Origin: an uncultured Clostridia bacterium
Lineage (GTDB): Bacteria > Bacillota > Clostridia > Christensenellales > UBA1242
DNA length: 64,000 bases
Direction: 5' to 3'
Assembly: GCA_944383405.1 (NCBI GenBank)
Contig: CALWPL010000001.1
Location: 1 to 64,000, forward strand
A program made the translations under genes and the position numbers. Every line of letters starts with the position of its first letter. The stretch's first letter is position 1. The notes under the pieces are model-generated. The model saw only the letters and a program-made list of their open reading frames with translations. It was not told the origin of the DNA and did not search any database. Below, one piece after another: positions 55,050 to 64,000 of the stretch.

Positions 55050-55345
55050 TTAAAAATTCTCTTTAAAAAATTTCCTTTATTTGTATTTGAAAAGAATTTC
55101 ATTTCATTAATAAGTCCCTGTACCTCTACGATTCCACTAGAAACATCTAAACGAGTAACGCTTAAATTTTCGCCAATAACAAGTAGATTTGTCTCAGCGA
55201 TTTTTACTTGTAATTTATTTGTATTGGTTTCATAAACCTTTTCAATACCTGTTAGAGTTAAATTTTGTCTATTAATTAATTTCAATTCACTACTATCAAA
55301 AACCTTTTCTTGTTCTTTTTTAGCACCATTTTGTAAAATTTCCAT
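55046..55345 (-). CDS. yabP: YabP/YqfC-family sporulation protein
   Basis: A 99-aa beta-rich protein with the family pattern NRQNLTLTGIEKVYETNTNKL, LLVIGENLSVTRLDVSSGIVEVQGLI. YabP is needed for spore cortex assembly; YqfC is its paralogue in mother-cell development. Placement directly before yabQ favours YabP. AAAGGAAATAAAAT leads to the ATG. It heads a three-gene unit with yabQ and the DivIC-like gene. Confidence 0.85.
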   Translation of the reverse strand: MEILQNGAKKEQEKVFDSSELKLINRQNLTLTGIEKVYETNTNKLQVKIAETNLLVIGENLSVTRLDVSSGIVEVQGLINEMKFFSNTNKGNFLKRIFK

Positions 55346-55450
55346 ATTTTATTTCCTTTTACTAAAATTAATAAAATATATGAAAATAAATTTTTTTTTA
55401 TTCTTTTAATTATTATAAAATAATTTAATCAATTTTTATTAATCAAATAT

Positions 55451-55480
55451 AAAAAGAACTCTATAAAAGAGTTCTTTTTT
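55451..55480 (-). terminator. Terminator of gyrA
   Basis: AAAAAAGAACTCT / AGAGTTCTTTTT hairpin with a 5-nt loop, 18 nt past the gyrA stop. Confidence 0.85.
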
Positions 55481-55498
55481 AACCTATATTTAAACATT

Positions 55499-58003
55499 TT
55501 ATTCTTCGATTTCTTGTGATTCTTCTGCAACTTCATCTAGGCTTTCTTCTTCCTGATGTTCGGTAACTGATGCACAAACAACCTTGTAATTATTATTCTT
55601 TAATCTCATAATTTTAACGCCTTGTGTATTTCTACTAATACTATTAATTTCGTTTACTTGCATTCTAATAATTGTTCCATTATCCGAAATTAAAATAATA
55701 TCTTGGTCTTCTTTAACCTGCTTTAAATTAACTAGTTTTCCAGTTTTATTATTAAAAATACCTGCTTTAATACCCTTTCCGCCCCTGCTTTGTAATCTAA
55801 ATTCATCAGGACTTGTTCTTTTACCATATCCATGCTCTGAAATGGTTAGAATTTCATGCCCTTCTCTTATTATAGACATATCAACAACATAGTCATCTTT
55901 GTTAAGTTTTATACTCTTTACACCTTGTGAATTTCTTCCAAGTCTCCTTATATCTTTTTCACTAAACCTTATACATTTACCGTCATGAGTAGCAACAATA
56001 ATATCATTTGTACCATTAGTTATTTCAACACTAATAAGTTTATCATTTTCTAGTAATTTAATTGCTATTTTGCCATTTTTATTTATATGCCTAAACTCGT
56101 CAATAGTTGTTTTTTTAATAAGGCCATTCCTTGTTGCCATAACAAGATTTCCTGCCTCATTTTGATCGAGTTTTATTATTTCTGTAACAAGTTCGCTAGG
56201 AGAAATTTGAAGCAAGTTTACCATTGCTCTTCCCTTAGTATTTTTTTGTGCTTCTGGAATAGTATATGCCTTTTTACAATAAACCCTACCTAAATTTGTA
56301 AAGAAAAGTAAATTATCATGAGTATTGCAAACAAACATCTTTTCAACAAAATCGTCTTCTTTTGTTTTGTGTCCTGAAACACCAACACCGCCTCTACGCT
56401 GAGTTTTATACTCATTTACAGGCTGTCTTTTAATATATCCAAGATGAGTTAGAGAAATAACAACATCTTCCTTTTCGATTAAATCTTCAATATCAATATC
56501 ATTATAATCAATACTTATTTCTGTTCTTCTAGGCGTAGCATATTTTTCTTTTATCTCTAAAATTTCTTGTTTAATAATATCAAGAACTCTTTGTTCGCTA
56601 TCAAGAATAGCCCTATATTCCTGTATTTGACTGCGAACATTTTGTAAATCTTCTTCTATTTTATAAACTTCAAGACTAGTTAGTCGTTGTAAACGCATTT
56701 CAAGAATTGCATTCGCTTGTCTTTCAGTAAGTTCAAATCTTTCACATAATTTTGCATTCGCTTCAACTTTATCTTCACTTGCTTTAATAATTCTAATTAC
56801 TTCATCAACATTATTTAACGCTATTACAAGTCCTTCTAAAATATGTTCTTTTTCAAGTGCTTTTTCAAGGTCAAACTTTGTTCTTCTTACTATTACATCT
56901 TTTTGATGTTCAAGATAGTAATAAAGCATTTCTTTAAGATTTAAAATTTTTGGTTCTCCGTTTACAAGCGCAAGAAAAATAATACCAAAACTACTTTGAA
57001 GTGGAGTGTGCTTATAAAGAAGATTTAAAACAACCTGAGCATTTGCATCTTTTTTTACATCAATAACAATTCTCATTCCTTGTCTGTCTGATTCTTCTTT
57101 AATATCACTTATACCTTCTATTTTTTTATCTTTTACTAAATTTGCTATTTGTTCAATAAGTTTTGCCTTATTAACTTGATAAGGTAGTTCTGTAATAACA
57201 ATTTTACTATGTTTATCATTTTCTTCTATTTCTGCTCTTGCACGAAGAATAATTGTACCACGACCTGTTTTATAAGCATTTCTTGCACCGCTTATTCCAA
57301 GTAATATTCCCTTTGTTGGAAAATCTGGGGCTGGAATTAATTTCATAAGTTCATCAATTTCAATTGCAGGGTTATCAATTAGAGCAACAACACCATCAAT
57401 AACTTCGCCAAGATTGTGTGGTGGAATATTAGTAGCCATACCAACAGCAATACCATCAGAACCATTTACAAGAAGATTTGGAAAACGAGCAGGTAAAACA
57501 ACTGGTTGTTGTAAAGTACCATCAAAATTTGGATAAAAGTCAACTGTTTCTTTATCAATCTCCCTTAGCATTTCACTTGCAATCTTCGAAAGTTTTGCCT
57601 CAGTATACCTTTGCGCAGCTGGTGGGTCTCCATCAATACTACCAAAGTTACCTTGTCCAGAAACAAGAGGTTCATTTATAGAAAAGTCTTGTGCAAGACG
57701 AACAAGAGCCTCGTATACAGCACTATCTCCGTGTGGATGATATTTTCCAAGAACATCCCCTACTATACGGGCACATTTTCTATAAGGTTTATCGTTTGAA
57801 AGACCAAGTTCTCCCATAGCATATAAAATTCTACGATGAACAGGCTTTAATCCATCTCTAACATCAGGAATTGCACGACTAACATTAACAGCCATTGCGT
57901 ACGAAATAAAAGAATTTTTCATCTCGTCATTAAGATTAACTTTAATATATTTTGTATTATCCACTAATTCATCAAGTTCTTTTGAGTAATCTTGTTTTTT
58001 CAT
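55499..58003 (-). CDS. gyrA: DNA gyrase subunit A
   Basis: Introduces negative supercoils with GyrB. The active-site Tyr is Y133 in QRYTEAKL. The quinolone-determining region [17 protein letters not shown] has Ser94 and Glu98, the sensitive-type residues. The C-terminal beta-pinwheel has a GyrA-box-like QRRGGVG (56382-56402), with Val where Lys or Arg is usual, and a second degenerate QSRGGKG. It ends in an acidic tail. Length 834 aa. CGGAG precedes the ATG. It lies 35 nt after gyrB, transcribed away from dnaA. Confidence 0.96.
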   Translation of the reverse strand: MKKQDYSKELDELVDNTKYIKVNLNDEMKNSFISYAMAVNVSRAIPDVRDGLKPVHRRILYAMGELGLSNDKPYRKCARIVGDVLGKYHPHGDSAVYEALVRLAQDFSINEPLVSGQGNFGSIDGDPPAAQRYTEAKLSKIASEMLREIDKETVDFYPNFDGTLQQPVVLPARFPNLLVNGSDGIAVGMATNIPPHNLGEVIDGVVALIDNPAIEIDELMKLIPAPDFPTKGILLGISGARNAYKTGRGTIILRARAEIEENDKHSKIVITELPYQVNKAKLIEQIANLVKDKKIEGISDIKEESDRQGMRIVIDVKKDANAQVVLNLLYKHTPLQSSFGIIFLALVNGEPKILNLKEMLYYYLEHQKDVIVRRTKFDLEKALEKEHILEGLVIALNNVDEVIRIIKASEDKVEANAKLCERFELTERQANAILEMRLQRLTSLEVYKIEEDLQNVRSQIQEYRAILDSEQRVLDIIKQEILEIKEKYATPRRTEISIDYNDIDIEDLIEKEDVVISLTHLGYIKRQPVNEYKTQRRGGVGVSGHKTKEDDFVEKMFVCNTHDNLLFFTNLGRVYCKKAYTIPEAQKNTKGRAMVNLLQISPSELVTEIIKLDQNEAGNLVMATRNGLIKKTTIDEFRHINKNGKIAIKLLENDKLISVEITNGTNDIIVATHDGKCIRFSEKDIRRLGRNSQGVKSIKLNKDDYVVDMSIIREGHEILTISEHGYGKRTSPDEFRLQSRGGKGIKAGIFNNKTGKLVNLKQVKEDQDIILISDNGTIIRMQVNEINSISRNTQGVKIMRLKNNNYKVVCASVTEHQEEESLDEVAEESQEIEE

Positions 58004-58038
58004 TTTAAACTCCGTTTATCTAAATTCTTCTATTAAAA

Positions 58039-60045
<2,007 letters not shown>

Positions 60046-60118
60046 CTATATATATTATATAATTAATATAATTATATATATAATATAACATATAAGAAAA
60101 TAAAATACAACGGCTTTT

Positions 60119-61219
60119 TTATACTTTTTTTTGTTTAGTTATCACTGCTTGCCTTACATTAAATATAGCACTATTTTGACCTAGTTTTCTTGAAAATTTA
60201 GTAGTAGTTAATATTGTTTGATAATTTTCAATTTGTTTTAAAAAATTTTTACATCTTTTTTGATCAAGTTCACTCAAAACATCATCCAATAATAAAATAG
60301 GCTTTTCTCCTGTTTGCTTTTCAAATAAACAAAGTTCAGCAATTTTAAGAGATAAGGTTGCAAGTCTTTGTTGCCCTTGTGAGCCAAAATTCCTTATATC
60401 AATATTATTTATTTTAATTTCTAAATCATCTCTGTGAGGTCCAACCGATGTAAAACCTAATTCATAATCACTTTTTAATTTATCTTTATAAGATTTATAT
60501 AATTTTTCTCTTATTTGTTCAATTGATTTTAAATTTATACCCTGATAATTAATTGTTAATTCTTCTTCATTACTAGTTATGTTTGAATGAGTTTCCTTTG
60601 CAGGAATTTTAATACTATCTATAAAACTAAGTCTACAATAAATAATTTTACTTGCAATATCCGCAAGTTGAATATCCCAAAGGTCAATTGTCTCAAATAA
60701 ATTCTCAAAAGTTTTAGTTTGTTTTAATAATTTATTTCTTTCATTTAAAACTTTTTCATACCGACAAAGAAGATAAAAATAATTTTTATTTAGTTGACTA
60801 ATATCAATATCCATGAATCTACGCCTATAAGCAGGTCCATCTTTTACTAATCCTATTTCATCAGGTGCAAAATAGACAACAGGCATTTCACCTATTAAAT
60901 CTCCTATTTTTCTAATATTTATACCATTTATTTTTATTGATTTATTAGAATCTTTTCTTAAATATAATTCTATTTCTTCTTCAAAATATTCTTTTTTAAC
61001 AATAATTGTAACTTTTGAATTATTTTCATTCCATTTAATCAATTCTTTTTCTTTATTAGTTTTTGGAGATTTTCCAATACTTGATAAATAAATACTTTCT
61101 AAAAAATTTGTTTTTCCCTGTGCATTACTACCAACAAATACATTTAATTTTGGTTCAAGAAAAACATTACATTCTTTATAATTTCTAAAATTTTCTAGTT
61201 TAACATTTTTAATATACAT
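60119..61219 (-). CDS. recF: DNA recombination/repair protein RecF
   Basis: SMC-like ATPase acting in gap repair with RecO and RecR. LENFRNY at the start, Walker A GSNAQGKTN, signature FGSQGQQRLATLSLKIAE and Walker B LLLDDVLSELD are present. Length 366 aa. No ribosome site precedes the ATG; an extended -10 (TGTTAATAT) lies 7 nt upstream. It diverges from dnaA instead of following dnaN, which is the usual arrangement. Confidence 0.96.
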   Translation of the reverse strand: MYIKNVKLENFRNYKECNVFLEPKLNVFVGSNAQGKTNFLESIYLSSIGKSPKTNKEKELIKWNENNSKVTIIVKKEYFEEEIELYLRKDSNKSIKINGINIRKIGDLIGEMPVVYFAPDEIGLVKDGPAYRRRFMDIDISQLNKNYFYLLCRYEKVLNERNKLLKQTKTFENLFETIDLWDIQLADIASKIIYCRLSFIDSIKIPAKETHSNITSNEEELTINYQGINLKSIEQIREKLYKSYKDKLKSDYELGFTSVGPHRDDLEIKINNIDIRNFGSQGQQRLATLSLKIAELCLFEKQTGEKPILLLDDVLSELDQKRCKNFLKQIENYQTILTTTKFSRKLGQNSAIFNVRQAVITKQKKV

Positions 61220-61235
61220 ATAAAATATATTAACA
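61219..61235 (-). promoter_or_regulatory. Extended -10 element of recF, very short or no leader
   Basis: TGTTAATAT at 61235-61227 on the minus strand, identical to the sua5 element, with 7 nt to the ATG. The -35 position (TTTTAA) is poor. Confidence 0.45.
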
Positions 61236-61417
61236 TATTAATAATTTTTTTAAAAGGAATTTTAATAAAATTAACCCTTTATAAATTATTAATTTTTATA
61301 TATATTGCATAAATTTATTTTATTTTTTTGTGCAAATATTATAAATTTAATTTTTATATTTTTGTGTATTTTGCATAAATATAAATTTAATAAAAATACC
61401 CAAAAATATATTATTTA

Positions 61418-61446
61418 TTGACAAACACATAGTAATGTAATATTAT
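61418..61446 (+). promoter_or_regulatory. dnaA promoter
   Basis: Perfect TTGACA (61418-61423), 17-nt spacer and TATTAT (61441-61446). Predicted +1 near 61453, about 20 nt before the ATG. No full-match DnaA box was seen in the recF-dnaA gap, so autoregulation by DnaA from this side is not evident. Confidence 0.75.
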
Positions 61447-61472
61447 TATATTATTATTTATGTGAGGTTCTT

Positions 61473-62831
61473 ATGGATGCAATTTTAAGTAGATGGAATG
61501 AAGTATTAAAAGATATGGCAAATCAAGTAACAGCAGTAAGTTATGATCTTTATATTGAAACGCTTGAACCAATAAAAGTTGATAATAGAAAACTCATTCT
61601 CTTTGCTTCAACTTCAACAAATAAAAATCAACTTCTTAGACTTCACAAGGACAAGTTATTAAATACTGTTAAGGAGCATTTTAATAATATTGACGATATA
61701 ATTGTTCTTGAACCTAGTGAAAAAGAAAAATTTCTTGAAGAGATAAAAAAAGCAGAAGAAAATATAGAGACAAAACAAATATTTAATGATAAAAACAAAT
61801 TAAATGCAAAATATACATTTGAAAGTTTTGTTGTTGGCAAAAGTAATCAATTTGTTTATGCCGCTGCTAGAAGTGTTGCTGAAAATCCAGGTAAGAAATA
61901 TAATCCTTTGTTTATATATGGTGGTGTTGGGCTTGGAAAAACACATCTTTTACATGCTATTGGTAATTACATAAGAAGTCATAATACTGAAATGAGAATT
62001 CTTTATGTAACAAGCGAACAATTTACTAATGACTATATACAGGCTTTAAAGGCTGATAAAAAAGAAAATGCAAATAAGGCTTTTAGAGATAAATATAGAG
62101 ATGTAGATGTTCTTATGATAGACGATATTCAATTTATTGCAAATAAGACTAGTACACAGGAAGAATTTTTCCATACATTTAACGATTTATATCAACTAGA
62201 TAAACAAATTGTTATAACATCTGACAAACATCCTAGAAACATGGAAACGCTTGAAGAAAGATTAAAATCAAGATTTACAGGTGGATTAATACAAGATATT
62301 CAAAAACCAGATTTTGAAACTAGGCTTGCTATACTTCAAAAAAAGGTTGAAACTGAGAGATATAATGTTGAAAACGATGTTTTAAATTTTCTTGCTGAAA
62401 AGATAGATTCAAATATAAGAGAACTCGAAGGTAGTCTTAATAAGGTAGTTTCATTATCAAGTCTTATTGGAAAACCAAAGGCTACTATGGAAGAAGCACA
62501 AGAAGCATTAAAAGATTTAGAACTTTCTCAAACTCAAAACCTAACTGTTGATAAAATAATAGAAATTGTATGTAAATATTTTAATGTAAAAAGAGAAGAT
62601 TTAGTTGGCAAGAAGAAAAATAAAGACATAGTCATACCAAGGCATATTTGTATGTATGTAATAACAGAACTTCTTGATGTTCCTTTAATAGCAATTGGAG
62701 AGGCTTTTGGTGGAAAAGATCATTCATCCGTTATACACGCAAGAGATAAAATTTCACAAGATATGAAGACTAATAAGTCTTTAAAAACAGATGTAGATGA
62801 TTTAATTGCTATGATAAAATCAGGAAACTAA
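61473..62831 (+). CDS. dnaA: Chromosomal replication initiator DnaA
   Basis: Binds DnaA boxes and opens oriC. Domain I is N-terminal (about 1-75), followed by a short domain II linker. The AAA+ domain has Walker A GGVGLGKTHLLHA, Walker B VLMIDDIQF and sensor-2 RELEGSLNKV. Domain IV ends with the signature FGGKDHSSVIHARDKI. Length 452 aa. TGAGG lies 5 nt before the ATG. It is followed by the oriC-like region and dnaN. Confidence 0.97.
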   Translation: MDAILSRWNEVLKDMANQVTAVSYDLYIETLEPIKVDNRKLILFASTSTNKNQLLRLHKDKLLNTVKEHFNNIDDIIVLEPSEKEKFLEEIKKAEENIETKQIFNDKNKLNAKYTFESFVVGKSNQFVYAAARSVAENPGKKYNPLFIYGGVGLGKTHLLHAIGNYIRSHNTEMRILYVTSEQFTNDYIQALKADKKENANKAFRDKYRDVDVLMIDDIQFIANKTSTQEEFFHTFNDLYQLDKQIVITSDKHPRNMETLEERLKSRFTGGLIQDIQKPDFETRLAILQKKVETERYNVENDVLNFLAEKIDSNIRELEGSLNKVVSLSSLIGKPKATMEEAQEALKDLELSQTQNLTVDKIIEIVCKYFNVKREDLVGKKKNKDIVIPRHICMYVITELLDVPLIAIGEAFGGKDHSSVIHARDKISQDMKTNKSLKTDVDDLIAMIKSGN

Positions 62832-63221
62832 AACTAAATTAACATATTTATTCACTTAATTTGTTAAAAAACTTATTCTATATATTGTTGATTAAAAAAA
62901 AATTAATAAATTTAAACACAATATCTTGTTTTATTTAAAAGTTATGCACAAATTAACAACGCCTATAAATATTAACTTAAAATTATTATAAATATATTTA
63001 TTATATATATCTATACGGCAAATTTAAAACTGAATGATTGGTCGATTTTATTAAAGTTATAAACAAATTGTGAATAACTTTTATGCAAAATTCACAGATA
63101 AATGTTATTAAAAAGTATTGATTTTTAGCGAAAATTATGTAAAAATTTATGTGAAAAAATATTTATTCACATTTGCACAGGCTATTATTAATAATAAAAA
63201 ATAAACAAAAGGAGATAAAAA
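62832..63221. other. oriC: Probable oriC: dnaA-dnaN intergenic region
   Basis: 390 bp without genes. Matches to TTATNCACA: 62942-62950 (TTATGCACA, +), 63069-63077 (TTATTCACA, -) and 63163-63171 (TTATTCACA, +). One-mismatch sites lie at 62848-62856, 63057-63065, 63081-63089 and 63150-63158. A nearly pure A/T stretch at 62981-63012 is a candidate unwinding element next to the cluster. Confidence 0.8.
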
Positions 63222-64000
63222 ATGAAAGTTATATGCGACGGACTTGATTTAAGTATTGCAACTGCACAGGTAATTAAAGCAATATCTAATAAGACAACTA
63301 ATCCTGTACTTGAAGGTATAAAGTTATCTACTCAAAATGATTCTTTAAAATTATCTGCAACAGATCTTGAACTTGCAATAGAAAAAACAATTAAAGCAGA
63401 AGTTAAGGAAGAAGGAGAAACAGTAATCCCTGGTAGATTTTTTTCAGAGTTTATTAGAAAACTTACAAATGAGAAGATTGAACTTGAATTAAATGATAAA
63501 AATCAACTTAAGATTGTTTATACTGATAGTGAGAGTTTTATACAATGTTACAATGTTCTTGAATTTCCTAATTTAAAGATAATTGAAGACGGAGAATATT
63601 TTGTAATAAATCAAAATGATTTTAAAAATTTAATAAATAGGTCTATTTTTTCAACAGCGGTAGATGATACAAGACCTATACTTAAAGGGTGTTGTTTTGA
63701 AATTAAAAGTGATCATATAAATTCAATTGGATTAGATGGTTATAGATTAGCATTTGTTACAAAACCTTTAAAAGAAAGTACAATTAATACAAGTATTATT
63801 GTTCCAGCAAAAAGTTTAACAGAAATATGTAAATTTTTAGAAGATAGTGATGAAGAAATAAAAGTTTTTATTCAAAAAAATTTTTTAATGGTTGAAATTG
63901 ATAGTACAAAAATTATAACAAGACTTATTGATGGTGATTTTATAAATTATAATCAAATTATTCCAAAAGATTTTACAACTACATTAATTATTAATAAAAA
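63222..64000 (+). CDS. dnaN: DNA polymerase III beta clamp (partial, 5' end)
   Basis: The first about 259 codons are present and the gene runs off the right edge. The start reads MKVICDGLDLSIATAQVIKAIS with the typical NPVLEGIKL and SATDLELAIE of DnaN domain I. Domain II (DDTRPILKGCCFEI, LDGYRLAFV) follows. AAAGGAG lies 8 nt before the ATG. The clamp tethers polymerase to DNA; its position after dnaA is standard. Confidence 0.96.
   Translation, partial: MKVICDGLDLSIATAQVIKAISNKTTNPVLEGIKLSTQNDSLKLSATDLELAIEKTIKAEVKEEGETVIPGRFFSEFIRKLTNEKIELELNDKNQLKIVYTDSESFIQCYNVLEFPNLKIIEDGEYFVINQNDFKNLINRSIFSTAVDDTRPILKGCCFEIKSDHINSIGLDGYRLAFVTKPLKESTINTSIIVPAKSLTEICKFLEDSDEEIKVFIQKNFLMVEIDSTKIITRLIDGDFINYNQIIPKDFTTTLIINK

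Overview
The window is a low-GC, spore-former-type Firmicute chromosome, most likely an uncultured Clostridia lineage. The evidence is AT-rich codon use, AGGAGG-type ribosome sites at most genes, DnaB/DnaD- and DnaI-type helicase-loading genes, YabP/YabQ-type sporulation genes and a BclA-like collagen protein. It ends on the right at the replication origin: dnaA is followed by a DnaA-box-rich intergenic region and the start of dnaN. Most genes to the left of the origin lie on the minus strand, co-directional with a fork moving left. The species assignment is inference. I saw no insertion sequence, prophage, CRISPR array or rRNA.

Layout from left to right: an orphan basic protein coupled to a gene leaving the window (1-1337); sua5 for t6A (1561-2595); a collagen-like surface/exosporium protein and an AlkD-type glycosylase (2631-4700); a DnaI and DnaB/DnaD helicase-loading pair (5157-7556); a small charged ORF, an RluA-type pseudouridine synthase and ispH (7660-9592); the glmS-glmM-GlmU(C-terminal domain only) set for UDP-GlcNAc precursors (9662-13367); tRNA-Arg; an XRE regulator and an NAD-dependent epimerase. 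Next comes a long minus-strand operon, read as CYTH protein, nucleoside hydrolase, lipoprotein, small membrane protein, dnaB helicase, a short alaS without C-Ala, a beta-solenoid membrane protein and a lipoprotein (24600 down to 15749). Then rubrerythrin, tcdA with an aldehyde dehydrogenase, marR-cysS, tRNA-Ser and a lipoprotein.

The middle holds a tight six-gene glycogen/maltodextrin operon (malQ-glgB-glgA-glgP-GH13-pgi, 42230 down to 31353). Its glycogen synthase carries an unusual lysine-rich N-terminal extension of about 139 residues. After it come an HNH nuclease preceded by a 30-residue membrane peptide, greA, tRNA-Val, a VUT-like membrane protein, an S41 peptidase, pyruvate kinase, a tetR/P-type ATPase pair, queH, a GtrB/GtrA pair and several small membrane proteins. 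Then comes yabP-yabQ with a very small DivIC-like protein, followed by gyrA, gyrB and recF, all pointing away from dnaA.

Two signals stand out. First, several genes lack a Shine-Dalgarno sequence and have near-consensus promoters placed so that transcription should begin at the A of the ATG: sua5, the RluA-type synthase and queH, all RNA-modification genes, with recF similar. This predicts leaderless mRNAs in a group where they are uncommon. Second, the recF-gyrB-gyrA block is detached from dnaN and sits divergently on the other side of dnaA. Several essential enzymes are also trimmed or altered: AlaRS without C-Ala, a GlmU acetyltransferase half only, a minimal DivIC and a changed GyrA box.
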